Translations under genes and position numbers: made by a program | Assembly (NCBI GenBank): GCA_020637195.1 | Contig: JACJWK010000010.1 | Coordinates: 1 to 64,000, forward strand | Origin: Microthrixaceae bacterium | GTDB lineage: Bacteria > Actinomycetota > Acidimicrobiia > Acidimicrobiales > DATDAH01 | DNA length: 64,000 bases | Direction of reading: 5' to 3' | Shown here: piece by piece, positions 46,868 to 56,325 of the stretch | Layout: every line of letters starts with the position of its first letter | Numbering within the stretch: position 1 is the first letter of the stretch | Notes under the pieces: generated by a model | Told to the model about the DNA's origin: nothing | Databases searched by the model: none | The model's input: only the letters and a program-made list of their open reading frames with translations

Positions 46868-48007
46868 CTACTTGAAGGCCGAGCGGATCTTGCCCAGGAG
46901 GCTCGCGTCGGGCGGCGCCACGTCCTCGCCCCGCAACTCGGCGAGCTGGCGCACGAGGTCCTCCTGCTCGGGGGTGAGGTCCGCGGGCGTGTCCACCACG
47001 ACGTGCAGCATGAGGTCGCCGCGACCGCGTCCCTCCACGTGGGGGACGCCCCGGCCCCGCAGGCGGAACACGCGACCGGACTGGGTGCCCCGGGGGATGA
47101 TGAGGTGCTCGACGCCGTCGAGGGTCTCGAAGTCGATGTGCACGCCGAGCATCGCCTGCACGGCGGACACGTGCAGCTCGTGGACGAGGTCGTACCCGTC
47201 GCGCTCGAAGCGCGGGTGGGCGGCCACGTCGACGTGGACGTACAGGTCGCCGACCCCGCCGCCGCGCGGACCGGCGGCGCCCCGCCCGGTCAGGCGCAGG
47301 GTGGAGCCGCGGTCGACGCCGGCCGGGATGTCGACCGTGTAGGTCTTCTCGCGGACCTGGCGGCCCTCGCCGCCGCACTCGGGGCACGGGTCCTCGACGA
47401 CCTCGCCGAGCCCTCCGCACCGCGTGCAGGGCGAGGCGCTGACCATCTGGCCGAGGATGGACTGGCGGACCCGTCGTACCTGCCCGGTGCCCTCGCACTC
47501 GGGGCAGCGCTCGGGTGCCGTGCCGGGCCGGGCACCGGTCGCCTCGCAGGTCTCGCAGGCCACGGCGGTGCGGATGGCGACCTCGGCCTCGGTGCCGAAG
47601 ACGGCCTCCTCAAACGCGAGGTGGACCACCGTCTCCAGGTCGGCGCCACGGGGTGGGCCCGAGCGGCCCGTGCTCCGCCCACCGCCAAAGGGGCTCGCCC
47701 CACCGAAGAACGCGTCGAAGATGTCGCCGAGCCCACCACTCGGCCCACCGAAAGGGTCGGAGGCGGCACCGCCGATCCCGTCGGGCCCGAACATGTCGTA
47801 GCGGCGGCGCTTCTCGGGGTCGCTCAGCACCTCGTAGGCGCGTGCGAGCTCCTTGAAGGAGGCCTCGGCCGCCGGGTCGTCCGGGTTGGCGTCGGGATGC
47901 AGCTCGCGGGCCCGACGCCGGTAGGCCCGCTTGATCTCGTCGGACGACGCGTCGGGGTGGATCCCGAGCAGGTCGTAGTAGTCGGTCGCCACGCTTGGTT
48001 CGCTCAT
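46868..48007 (-). CDS. dnaJ: Chaperone DnaJ
   Basis: 379 residues from the ATG at 48007, which overlaps the hrcA stop as ATGA. J domain with HPD at 37-39, a Gly/Phe-rich linker, four CxxCxG-type zinc repeats and the C-terminal substrate domains. It stimulates DnaK. The open frame upstream of the ATG is over hrcA and not coding. Confidence 0.97.
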   Translation of the reverse strand: MSEPSVATDYYDLLGIHPDASSDEIKRAYRRRARELHPDANPDDPAAEASFKELARAYEVLSDPEKRRRYDMFGPDGIGGAASDPFGGPSGGLGDIFDAFFGGASPFGGGRSTGRSGPPRGADLETVVHLAFEEAVFGTEAEVAIRTAVACETCEATGARPGTAPERCPECEGTGQVRRVRQSILGQMVSASPCTRCGGLGEVVEDPCPECGGEGRQVREKTYTVDIPAGVDRGSTLRLTGRGAAGPRGGGVGDLYVHVDVAAHPRFERDGYDLVHELHVSAVQAMLGVHIDFETLDGVEHLIIPRGTQSGRVFRLRGRGVPHVEGRGRGDLMLHVVVDTPADLTPEQEDLVRQLAELRGEDVAPPDASLLGKIRSAFK

Positions 48008-48999
48008 CCCTCCGTCAGGCGCCGGCTGAGGCGCTGGCTCACGACCGCGACGGCCGCGAGGGCCTGCGGGTAGTGCATGCGACTGGGTCCGAGCACCGCG
48101 ATCGAGCCCGCGGGCTCGCCGGCCACCTCGTAGGGCGACACCACCAGGGCGCACTCGTTGAGCGGCTCCATGCCGGTCTCGGTGCCGATGGCGACGCTGA
48201 GCCCCCGGTCGAGCACGTCGCGCACGAGCGTGACGACGACGAGCTGCTGCTCGAGGATCGACAGCACGCTCCGGACGGTCTCGACCGCCTCGAAGGCGTT
48301 GGCCATCCGGAAGGCGCCGTCGACGAACACCTGGTCGTCGTCGTCGGTGCCACCGAGCGCGGCGAGCGAAGCGGCGACGAGGCGGTCCACCGCGGCGTCG
48401 CCCGTGGGTGGCGCCGCGGCCACGGCCCCGGCGTCGGTGCCGACGAGGTGCGAACCGAGGTGCGCCGCGACCGCGGCCAGCTGCTCGGGGGCCACCGGGT
48501 CGTCGCACTCGATCGTGCGCTTCTCGACCACCCCGTTGGACAGGACGGCCACGACCAGGACCACCCGCTCGGTGAGGTCGACCAACTGGATCGAGCGCAC
48601 CGTGGCGACGTCGTGGGGTGGGCCGACCACCACCGCCGCGCAGTCGGTGAGGTTGGCGAGCAGGCGGCTCGTGTCGTGGAGCATCTCCTCGAGCTCGCCG
48701 TGGGCCCGGTTGAAGAACGCCCGCACCTGCTCGGCCTGCCGGGCGTCGAGGCCCTGGGGCTCGACCAGGTTGTCGACGAAGAACCGGTAGCCCTTGTCCG
48801 TCGGCACCCGTCCCGCGCTGGTGTGGGGCTGGTGCAAGAAGCCCTCCTGCTCGAGCACCACCATGTCGTTGCGCACCGTGGCCGACGACACGGTGACCCC
48901 GGGGGCGTTGGCCACGTGGCCCGACCCCACCGGCTGGGCGGTGTCGATGTACTCCTCCACGACCGCACGGAGGATGGCGGCTTTGCGTTCGTCGAGCAT
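48004..48999 (-). CDS. hrcA: Heat-inducible repressor HrcA
   Basis: 331 residues from the ATG at 48999. Winged helix (AILRAVVEEYIDTAQPVGSG and SSATVRNDMVVLE), GAF-like middle and C-terminal helices. HrcA represses class I heat-shock genes at the CIRCE operator; I find no CIRCE copy here, so its targets probably lie elsewhere. TATCAT upstream on the minus strand may be its -10. Confidence 0.95.
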   Translation of the reverse strand: MLDERKAAILRAVVEEYIDTAQPVGSGHVANAPGVTVSSATVRNDMVVLEQEGFLHQPHTSAGRVPTDKGYRFFVDNLVEPQGLDARQAEQVRAFFNRAHGELEEMLHDTSRLLANLTDCAAVVVGPPHDVATVRSIQLVDLTERVVLVVAVLSNGVVEKRTIECDDPVAPEQLAAVAAHLGSHLVGTDAGAVAAAPPTGDAAVDRLVAASLAALGGTDDDDQVFVDGAFRMANAFEAVETVRSVLSILEQQLVVVTLVRDVLDRGLSVAIGTETGMEPLNECALVVSPYEVAGEPAGSIAVLGPSRMHYPQALAAVAVVSQRLSRRLTEG

Positions 49000-49088
49000 A
49001 AGGACCCCCGGGATGATACCGATCGCGTCGCCCGCACCCATGGTCCCCCCGTCCCCCGGGGCCGCCCGTCCCCGGGAGGTGGGCGCGG

Positions 49089-49094
49089 TAGTAT
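49089..49094 (+). promoter_or_regulatory. Candidate -10 element (TAGTAT), leaderless start
   Basis: TAGTAT ends 9 bases before the ATG at 49104. Confidence 0.45.
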
Positions 49095-49103
49095 CCGGCC
49101 CCT

Positions 49104-50870
49104 ATGACCCTCGCGACGGCGGATGACTCGTTCGACCCGTATGCCCCGGACGAGGCCATCGACGCCCGCGAGTACCTGCGCACGCTCTGGCACGACAAGT
49201 GGCGCATCCTCGGCCTGGCGCTCGGCCTGGCCGTCGTGTTCGGGCTGCTCGGCGCCTTCGCCATCAGCCCGCGCTTTCGCACCGAGGCCACCATCGCGCT
49301 CGACCCGGTCGCGCTGGCCGAGCTGCTCGACACCACGGGCCAGCCGCGCGACCTGCAGGCCGACCTGGCCGCCGAGGCCAACGTCGTGGCCGACAACGGC
49401 CTCGAGGCCGCCGTGGCCGAGCAGCTCGGCTTCCCGTTCGACGTGGACATCCACGTCACCGAGGGCTCGAGCTCGTCGCTCGACTTCGGCGCCAGCGCCG
49501 GCGACGCGGCCCAGGCGCAACAGGCCCTCGACGCCCTGGTCGCGGCCTACCAGACCACCCGCATCGAGCTCGGCAGCCAGCTCGTGGACGACCAGATCAG
49601 CCCCCTGCGCGACCAGATCGCCGAGCTCCAGGCCGGCCGCGACGACGCCAGCGCCCCCCTCGACTCGATCCAGGCCCAGCTCGACGACAACCCCAGCGCC
49701 GAGTACCGGGCCCAGCTGCTCGAGCAGCAGGCCAACCTCCAGGCGCAACTGGGCGACACGCTGAACAGCTTCGACGACCAGATCGGTCAGGCCCAGACGC
49801 AGATCCAGCGCCTCAACGGGTTCAAAGACGCCATCGCCACGGGCACGAACGCCCAGGTCGTGCAGGGCCCGACCACCACCCAGACGACACCGGGCGGCGC
49901 CCGCCTCGCGGCCATCGGCTTCATCGTCGGCGCCCTGGCCGGGGTGTTCTGGTCCGTCGGCCGCCGGGTGCTCGACAAGTCCATCCGCAGCCGCCGCGCC
50001 CTCGAGGCGGCCACGGGCCACCGCGTGCTCGGGCTCATCCCCAAGGTGGTCGACTGGGACGAGGACCAGGTCCAGAACGTCGCGCTCGAGCATCCGACGT
50101 CGCCGCCGGCCGAGGCGTACCGCACCCTGCGCACCTCCCTGCGCTTCCTCACCGTCGACGACGACGTGCGCCGCATCCTCGTCACCAGCGCGGGCGAGGG
50201 CGAGGGCAAGACGACGACGGTGGCCAACCTGGGGGTCACGCTCGCCCGGACGGGCAAGCGCGTGCTGCTCGTCGACGCCGACCTGCGCAAGCCCCGGCTG
50301 CACGAGTTCTTCGGCGTGGACGACGACCGCGGGCTGTCCGACGCCCTCCAGGGTGCGTCGGTCGAGGGCCTGCTCGTTCCCGTCGAGGGCATCGACGCCC
50401 TGCAGCTGCTGCCCGCGGGCGGCGTGCTCGCCGACCCGTCCGAGCACCTCGGCTCCGACCGCGCCGCCGAGGTGCTCGCCGAGCTCGACGGGCTCGCCGA
50501 CCTCGTCCTGTTCGACGCTCCGCCCGTGCTGCCGGTGTCGGACGCCCTCGAGGTCGGTCGCCAGATGGACGGGGTGCTGCTCGTCGCCACCGCCGGTCGC
50601 ACGCAGCCGAAGGAGGCCGAGCTGGCCGCCGAGCTGCTCACCCAGGTCGGGGCGCCGTTGGTGGGCTCGGTGCTGAACGCCATCTCCCGCGACATGGGTG
50701 ACGGCTACGCCTTCGAGTACCGCTACGAGCTGGACGGGTCCGCCGCGCCGGACGGCGCGGACACTCCCTCCGGCGACGCCGGGGCCGATCCGCAGCACGA
50801 GGCGACCGCCGGACCCGACGACGAGGACGTGCCGGCGGCGTCGGACCCCGAGGGCGCACCCGCCCGCTGA
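49104..50870 (+). CDS. Wzz/BY-kinase polysaccharide co-polymerase
   Basis: 588 residues. Wzz domain with flanking hydrophobic segments (ILGLALGLAVVFGLLGAF and LAAIGFIVGALAGVFW) and a coiled-coil between them; then a cytoplasmic BY-kinase ATPase with Walker A SAGEGEGKTTT, Walker A' VDADLRKPRLH and Walker B VLFDAPPV. The usual tyrosine cluster at the C-terminus is reduced to three Tyr (GYAFEYRYEL) before an acidic tail. BY-kinases control chain length in exopolysaccharide export, but no polysaccharide genes are adjacent. Confidence 0.88.
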   Translation: MTLATADDSFDPYAPDEAIDAREYLRTLWHDKWRILGLALGLAVVFGLLGAFAISPRFRTEATIALDPVALAELLDTTGQPRDLQADLAAEANVVADNGLEAAVAEQLGFPFDVDIHVTEGSSSSLDFGASAGDAAQAQQALDALVAAYQTTRIELGSQLVDDQISPLRDQIAELQAGRDDASAPLDSIQAQLDDNPSAEYRAQLLEQQANLQAQLGDTLNSFDDQIGQAQTQIQRLNGFKDAIATGTNAQVVQGPTTTQTTPGGARLAAIGFIVGALAGVFWSVGRRVLDKSIRSRRALEAATGHRVLGLIPKVVDWDEDQVQNVALEHPTSPPAEAYRTLRTSLRFLTVDDDVRRILVTSAGEGEGKTTTVANLGVTLARTGKRVLLVDADLRKPRLHEFFGVDDDRGLSDALQGASVEGLLVPVEGIDALQLLPAGGVLADPSEHLGSDRAAEVLAELDGLADLVLFDAPPVLPVSDALEVGRQMDGVLLVATAGRTQPKEAELAAELLTQVGAPLVGSVLNAISRDMGDGYAFEYRYELDGSAAPDGADTPSGDAGADPQHEATAGPDDEDVPAASDPEGAPAR

Positions 50871-50877
50871 TCGGCCC

Positions 50878-52239
50878 TCAGCCCAGCGCGCCGTACCGGC
50901 GCAGGGCCTCCTCGCGCTCGACGGCGTGGTCCACGATCGGCTCGGGGTAGCCGCCGGGCGGGCCGCCCGGGTGCTTCCAGGGCTCGTGCACCGCATCGCG
51001 GTCGAGGTCCGCCAGCTCGGGGAGCCATCGGCGGAGGTACGTGCCGTCGGGATCGAAGCGGCGAGACTGCGCCACCGGGTTGAAGATCCGGAAGTACGGC
51101 GCCGCGTCCGTCCCGGTGCCCGCGACCCACTGCCAGCCGTGCTGGTTGGACGCGAGGTCGCCGTCGACCAGGCGCTCCATGAAGAGCGCCGCGCCACGCG
51201 TCCAGTCGAGGTGCAGGTCCTTCACGAGGAAGCTGGCCGTGATCATCCGCACGCGGTTGTGCATCCACGCCTCGGCGGCGAGCTGGCGCATCCCCGCGTC
51301 GACCAGCGGGTACCCGGTCCGCCCGTCGCGCCACGCCGCGAAGCGGCGCTCGGTGTCGGGCCCCTCGTCCACCTCCATCGCCGCCAGCTTCGGCTTGAGG
51401 GAACGCCGCGCCGACCCCGGGTGGTGGAACAGGACGTCGGCGTAGAACTCGCGCCAGATCAGCTCGCGGCGCAGCACCTCACCGCCCCGGTCGCCCGGGG
51501 GCAGGCGGTCGAGCACCTGGCGCGGGTGGAGGCACCCGAACTTGAGGTAGGGGGAGAGCCGCGAGGTCCCGTCGACACCGGGGCGGTCGCGCTCGTCGGC
51601 GTAGGCCGCCACGCCGCCCTCGACGAACGCGTCGAGGCGCCCGTGGGCACCGCGCTCACCCGGGGGCGGCAGTGCCACGCCGGCGGGGGGATCGACGGAG
51701 GGCGGCGCGTCGCGGTCCAGGTCGCCCACCCACGCCACGTCCACCTCGGCCACCGGCCGCGTGTCCGCGTGGTCCGCCCACGCCCGGGAGAAGGGCGTGA
51801 ACACCTGGTAGGGCGTCCCCGCCTGGGTCCGGACCACGCCGGGCGCGACCACGTACGGGGTGCCCACCCGCCGCAGCGCGCCGCCCCGGTCGGTGAGGGC
51901 GGCGTCCACGGCCTCGTCCCGGGCCCGCCCGTAGGGGCCGAAGTCCTCGGTGACGAACACGTCGGTGGCGCCCACCTCGGCGGCGACCGCCGGGACCACG
52001 GCGGTGGGGTCCCCGCGCCGGCGCACCAGGCGCCCGCCGGTCGACTCGTCGAGGTCGGCGAGGCAGCCCTCCAGGAAGGCCGCGCGGGCCCCACCGGACG
52101 GGCCGCGGAGCCGCTCGTCGTCCACGAAGAGGGCCACGAGCCGGTCGCTCGCGGCGGCCGCGGCCGCGATGGCCGGGTGGTCGGCGAGCCGCAGGTCGCG
52201 CCGGAACCAGACGACCGCGACCCCGGCACCCTCAGCCAT
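50878..52239 (-). CDS. phr: Deoxyribodipyrimidine photolyase
   Basis: 453 residues. N-terminal antenna-binding Rossmann domain (VVWFRRDLRLADHPA) and C-terminal FAD domain with SRLSPYLKFGCL, ELIWREFYADVLFHHP and the RMITASFLVKDLHLDW block. Class I CPD photolyase/cryptochrome family; light-driven repair of pyrimidine dimers is the likely role. It overlaps the lepA stop by 8 bases. Confidence 0.93.
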   Translation of the reverse strand: MAEGAGVAVVWFRRDLRLADHPAIAAAAAASDRLVALFVDDERLRGPSGGARAAFLEGCLADLDESTGGRLVRRRGDPTAVVPAVAAEVGATDVFVTEDFGPYGRARDEAVDAALTDRGGALRRVGTPYVVAPGVVRTQAGTPYQVFTPFSRAWADHADTRPVAEVDVAWVGDLDRDAPPSVDPPAGVALPPPGERGAHGRLDAFVEGGVAAYADERDRPGVDGTSRLSPYLKFGCLHPRQVLDRLPPGDRGGEVLRRELIWREFYADVLFHHPGSARRSLKPKLAAMEVDEGPDTERRFAAWRDGRTGYPLVDAGMRQLAAEAWMHNRVRMITASFLVKDLHLDWTRGAALFMERLVDGDLASNQHGWQWVAGTGTDAAPYFRIFNPVAQSRRFDPDGTYLRRWLPELADLDRDAVHEPWKHPGGPPGGYPEPIVDHAVEREEALRRYGALG

Positions 52240-54016
52240 CGAGGCGCAGCGCCGACACGAAGGCCTCGGGCGGGACCTCGACCCGCCCGATGCTCTTCAT
52301 GCGGCGCTTGCCCTCCTTCTGGCGCTCGATCAGCTTGCGCTTGCGGGTGATGTCGCCGCCGTAGCACTTGGCCGTGACGTCCTTGCGCTTCGCCTTCACC
52401 GTCTCCCGGGCGATGATGCGACCCCCGATGGCGGCCTGGATGGGCACGTCGAACATCTGACGGGGGATGAGCTCGCGCAGCTTCTCGGTCATCTTGCGGC
52501 CGTAGTCCTGGGCCTTGTCCCGATGCATGATCGTGCTGAAGGCGTCGACGGGGTCCCCGTTCAACAGCACGTCCACCTTCACGAGCGTGGAGGGCAGGTA
52601 GCCGGCGGGCTCGTAGTCGAGGCTGGCGTAGCCCTGCGTCCGGCTCTTGAGCTGGTCGAAGAAGTCGGTGACGACCTCGGCGAGGGGCAGCCGGTAGACC
52701 AGCTCGACCCGCTCGGGCGACAGGTACTCCATCTTCACCATGTCGCCCCGCCGGGCCTGGCACAGCTCCATCAGCGCCCCCGTGTAGTCGGTCGGCGTCA
52801 AGATGGTGGCGGTCAGGTACGGCTCGTCGATGCGCTCGATCTCGCCCGCCTGGGGCATGTCGCTCGGGTTGTCGATGACCAGCTCGTGGCCGCCCGTGGT
52901 GACGAGCCGGTACTCCACCGACGGCGCCGTGGCGATGAGGTTGAGGTCGAACTCCCGCTCGAGCCGCTCGCGCACGATCTCCATGTGGAGCAGGCCCAGG
53001 AAGCCGCACCGGAACCCGAACCCGAGGGCGCCGGACGTCTCGGGCTGGTAGGTGAAGCTGGAGTCGTTGAGGCGCAGCTTCTCGAGCGACTCGCGGAGGG
53101 TGGCGAACTCGTCGCCGTCGACGGGGTACAGCCCGCAGAACACCATCGGCTTGGGGTCCCGGTAGCCCTCGAGCGGGTCCTCGGCGCCCCGGACGGCCGT
53201 CGTGACCGTCTCCCCCGAACGGGCCTCGCCCACGTCCTTGATGCCCGCGATGAGGTAGCCCACCTCACCGGGGCCGAGGGACGCCACCGGCGAGGGGGTC
53301 GGCGTGCGCACCCCGACCTCGTCGGCCTCGTGGGTGGAGCCCGCCTGCAGGAACCGCAGCTTCGAGCCCGTGGCCAGCACGCCGTTGACCACCCGGATCG
53401 AGCTGACGACGCCGCGGTACTGGTCGAAGTGCGAGTCGAAGATGAGGCCCTGGAGCGGGGCGTCGGGGTCGCCGGTGGGCGCCGGCACCCGCGCCACGAC
53501 CGCGTCGAGCAGGTCGCGCACGCCCTCGCCGGTCTTGGCGCTGATGGGCAGGATCTCCTCGGCGGGCAGGCCCAGCACCTTCTCGATCTCCTCCGCGTAG
53601 CGGTCCGGCTCGGCCGCCGGGAGGTCGATCTTGTTGAGGGCGGCCACGATCTCGAGGTCGCCCTCCAGCGCCAGGTAGCAGTTGGCCAGGGTCTGGGCCT
53701 CGATGCCCTGGGCGGCGTCGACGAGCAGGATGACGCCCTCGCAGGCGGCCAACGACCGACTCACCTCGTACCCGAAGTCGACGTGGCCGGGGGTGTCGAT
53801 GAGGTTGAGCACGTGGTCGCCGTACTGGAGGCGCACGCTCTGGAGCTTGATGGTGATGCCCCGCTCGCGCTCGAGGTCCATCGAGTCGAGGTACTGCGCT
53901 CGCATCTCCCGGGCGTCGACGGCACCGCAGATCTCGAGCATGCGGTCGGCCAGCGTGCTCTTGCCGTGGTCGATGTGGGCGATGATGGCGATGTTGCGGA
54001 GGCGCGACGGGTCCAT
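52232..54016 (-). CDS. lepA: Elongation factor 4 (LepA)
   Basis: 594 residues. G1 AHIDHGKST, DTPGHVDF, NKIDLP; EF-G-like domains II, III and V, and the LepA C-terminal domain (RRMKSIGRVEVP). It is a ribosome-binding GTPase. TAGCGT at 54029-54034 on the minus strand, 12 bases before the start, may be its -10. Divergent from rpsT. Confidence 0.97.
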   Translation of the reverse strand: MDPSRLRNIAIIAHIDHGKSTLADRMLEICGAVDAREMRAQYLDSMDLERERGITIKLQSVRLQYGDHVLNLIDTPGHVDFGYEVSRSLAACEGVILLVDAAQGIEAQTLANCYLALEGDLEIVAALNKIDLPAAEPDRYAEEIEKVLGLPAEEILPISAKTGEGVRDLLDAVVARVPAPTGDPDAPLQGLIFDSHFDQYRGVVSSIRVVNGVLATGSKLRFLQAGSTHEADEVGVRTPTPSPVASLGPGEVGYLIAGIKDVGEARSGETVTTAVRGAEDPLEGYRDPKPMVFCGLYPVDGDEFATLRESLEKLRLNDSSFTYQPETSGALGFGFRCGFLGLLHMEIVRERLEREFDLNLIATAPSVEYRLVTTGGHELVIDNPSDMPQAGEIERIDEPYLTATILTPTDYTGALMELCQARRGDMVKMEYLSPERVELVYRLPLAEVVTDFFDQLKSRTQGYASLDYEPAGYLPSTLVKVDVLLNGDPVDAFSTIMHRDKAQDYGRKMTEKLRELIPRQMFDVPIQAAIGGRIIARETVKAKRKDVTAKCYGGDITRKRKLIERQKEGKRRMKSIGRVEVPPEAFVSALRLDG

Positions 54017-54158
54017 GGGCAGGGTTCGACGCTACCTGCTCGACCGTGGCTCTCCGTGGTCCGCCTCCCGGGACGGCTCGGCCACCGGCCGAAACGTGCC
54101 TGGGGAGTCGGGCCCCGCTATCCTGTGTCGGCTCTCCGTACGCTCCCGAGGAATCCCC

Positions 54159-54428
54159 GTGGCCAACATCGCCAGCCAGATCAAGCGCAACAAGCAGAAC
54201 GAGAAGCGCCGCCTCCGCAACAAGTCGGTGCGCTCGGAGCTGCGCACCCGCGTGAAGGCGGCCGAGGCGGCGGCGACGGAAGGCGCCGAGGACCTGGTCG
54301 AGGCCACCCGGGTGGCGATGAAGCGCATCGACAAGGCCGCGGCCAAGGGCGTGATCCACAAGAACGAGGCCTCCCGGCGCAAGTCCCGCCTGGCCAAGCG
54401 CCTCGCGAAGCTCGAGGCCGACGCCTGA
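54159..54428 (+). CDS. rpsT: 30S ribosomal protein S20
   Basis: 89 residues from a GTG at 54159 with GAGGAA about 6 bases upstream. Lys/Arg-rich helices (NIASQIKRNKQNEKRRLRNK, then NEASRRKSRLAKRLA) are typical of S20. A candidate -10 TATCCT lies at 54119-54124. It is convergent with holA. Confidence 0.96.
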   Translation: MANIASQIKRNKQNEKRRLRNKSVRSELRTRVKAAEAAATEGAEDLVEATRVAMKRIDKAAAKGVIHKNEASRRKSRLAKRLAKLEADA

Positions 54429-54464
54429 TCCGGCCCTCCCTCCGTACGGTCCGCACGGCCCTCG

Positions 54465-55466
54465 TCAGCGCCGGCTGAGCCGGGCCATCCGGGCCACCAG
54501 CACCTCCATCACCAGCTCCGGCGGCCACGCCTTGGCGCCCCGCAGGTCCAGGTCGGCCTGCGCCAGGAGGTGCACGGCCCGCCGCAGGCGGTCCGTGCCC
54601 AGTCGCCGCCCCTGCTCGAGGGCCTTGCGGGCGGGGAAGGTGGATCCCTTCAGCCCGAGCAGCGCTGCCGCGTCCTTCTCGCCGCCCACGGCCGCCCCGT
54701 CGAGGCGCACCATGCGGGCGACGTGGGCGTGCAGGCTCGCCATCACCTGGAGCGGGTGCCGGTCGCCCGCGCCGAGGGTCCGGTGCAGGCGGTCGAGGGC
54801 GAGCGGGATGTCCCCCCGGTCGATGGCGTCGGTCAGCTCCCACGGCGGCACCGTGCCCGCTTCCCCGAGGTAGGGCTCGACGTCGGCAGCTCCGAGTCCG
54901 GCTCCGGGGCCGAACGCCCCCTCGAGCGTGGCGAGCAGGGCCGCCAGGCGCTCGACGTCGTCGGCGAGGCGGGTGGTGACGAGGGCCTGGGCCTCGCGGT
55001 CGAGGCGCACGGCGGCGCCCGCCAACTGGGCGTCGACCCACGCCTTGCGGTCGGCCGGACGGGCCAGCGTCGTGTTGGTGACGGTGCCACCGGCGCTCTT
55101 CACCGCGTCGAGCAGCTTCTTCGGCGGCGTCTTCGGGCCCTTCTCGGGGTAGGGCGGTTCCCAGACCAGCACCAACGAGGTGGTGGGCGCCGGGTCCCCG
55201 AGGAAGGCCAGGAGCGGTGCGAGATCGGTCCCCTTGGCGAACCGGCCCAGGTTCCGGACGACGACGATGCGGTGGTCGGTGAGGAAGGGCAGCGTCTGCG
55301 CGGCGTCGACCGCCGCCGCCAGCTCGTACTCCTCGCCGGCGTACTCGTCGACGAGCAGGCCCCGGTCGCCGTCGCCGACGAGCTCGGCCACCACGCGGCG
55401 GACCTCGTCGCCGACGAGCACCGGGTCGTCGCCGCGGACGAGCACGACGGTGGCTCCCTCCCCCAC
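54465..55466 (-). CDS. holA: DNA polymerase III delta subunit
   Basis: 333 residues from a GTG at 55466, preceded by GGGGAGG within the end of the folP2-like gene. Clamp-loader fold: ATVVLVRGDDPVLVGDEVRR, then PFLTDHRIVVVRNLGRF, with a degenerate ATP site as normal for delta, and the C-terminal collar domain. It opens the beta clamp. 5 bases separate it from the folP2-like stop. Confidence 0.92.
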   Translation of the reverse strand: MGEGATVVLVRGDDPVLVGDEVRRVVAELVGDGDRGLLVDEYAGEEYELAAAVDAAQTLPFLTDHRIVVVRNLGRFAKGTDLAPLLAFLGDPAPTTSLVLVWEPPYPEKGPKTPPKKLLDAVKSAGGTVTNTTLARPADRKAWVDAQLAGAAVRLDREAQALVTTRLADDVERLAALLATLEGAFGPGAGLGAADVEPYLGEAGTVPPWELTDAIDRGDIPLALDRLHRTLGAGDRHPLQVMASLHAHVARMVRLDGAAVGGEKDAAALLGLKGSTFPARKALEQGRRLGTDRLRRAVHLLAQADLDLRGAKAWPPELVMEVLVARMARLSRR

Positions 55467-55471
55467 GACGA

Positions 55472-56314
55472 TCAGACCTCCCCGTCCCGGGCGGCGAGGA
55501 TGGCCGCCATCACGTCCGAGACCCGACGGGACCCCCGCACGTCGTGGGCGCGCAGGACCCGGCACCCGAGGGCGATCCCGAGCGCGTGGGAGGCCAGGCT
55601 CGCCTCGCGGCGGTCGGTGACCTCGGTGCCGACGAGCGCACCGAGGAACCGCTTGTTCGAGGCGGAGAGGAACACCGGGTACCCGAGCTCGACCAGGGCG
55701 TCGGAGGCGCGCAGCAACTCGAGCGACTGCGGCTCGGTCTTGCCGAGGTCGAGGCCGGCGTCCACCATGATCTGCTCGCGCGGGATCCCCGCTGCCTCCG
55801 CCCGGGCCGCACGGTCGGCCAGGAAGGCGCACACGTCCGGGACGAGATCGTCGTACGTCGGTTCGGGGTCCGGGACGCGGGGCGCGAGGCGGATGTGGGT
55901 GGCCACGACCGAGGCGCCGGCCTCGGCCGCGACCGCCAGGTAGTCGGGATCGGCGAAGCCGCTGATGTCGTTGCCCACCACCGCACCGGCGGCGTAGGCC
56001 GCCCGGGCCACCGACGCCCGCCAGGTGTCGACCGAGACGGGCAGGTCGAACCGGGCCACGAGCGCCTCGACCGCGGGCAGCACGCGGTCGAGCTCCTCCT
56101 GCTCGGTGACCTCGGGGCCCGGCCCCGCCTTCACGCCGCCGACGTCGAGGAAGTCGGCGCCGTCGGCCACGAGCTCGTCGGCCTTCGCGAGGAAGGCGTC
56201 GAAGGCCCAGTAGCCGCCCTGGTCGAAGAACGAGTCGGGGGTGCGGTTCAAGATGCCCATGACCAGGGCGCGGTGGCGGATGTCGAACCGGTGCGGGCCG
56301 AGCGCGAGCTGCAC
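55472..56314 (-). CDS. FolP2-like dihydropteroate synthase-related protein
   Basis: 280 residues from a GTG at 56314. Pterin-binding TIM barrel: MGILNRTPDSFFDQGG, GGVKAGPGPEVTEQE, VSVDTWR, VVGNDISGF. The loop that reads GGESTRPG in true dihydropteroate synthases is GGVKAGPG here, and NVT is NRT. As I recall, this is the signature of mycobacterial FolP2 (Rv1207), which lacks synthase activity. So this is probably a FolP2-type paralogue of unknown role, not the folate enzyme. Confidence 0.85.
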   Translation of the reverse strand: MQLALGPHRFDIRHRALVMGILNRTPDSFFDQGGYWAFDAFLAKADELVADGADFLDVGGVKAGPGPEVTEQEELDRVLPAVEALVARFDLPVSVDTWRASVARAAYAAGAVVGNDISGFADPDYLAVAAEAGASVVATHIRLAPRVPDPEPTYDDLVPDVCAFLADRAARAEAAGIPREQIMVDAGLDLGKTEPQSLELLRASDALVELGYPVFLSASNKRFLGALVGTEVTDRREASLASHALGIALGCRVLRAHDVRGSRRVSDVMAAILAARDGEV

Positions 56315-56325
56315 GGCAGCGGACG

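Noticed and set aside
49000..49103. CIRCE operator upstream of hrcA
   Set aside because: No inverted repeat of the TTAGCACTC type is present in this gap.
48039..51197. 1052-codon minus-strand frame
   Set aside because: It lies antisense to the BY-kinase and out of frame with hrcA and the photolyase; no recognisable protein.
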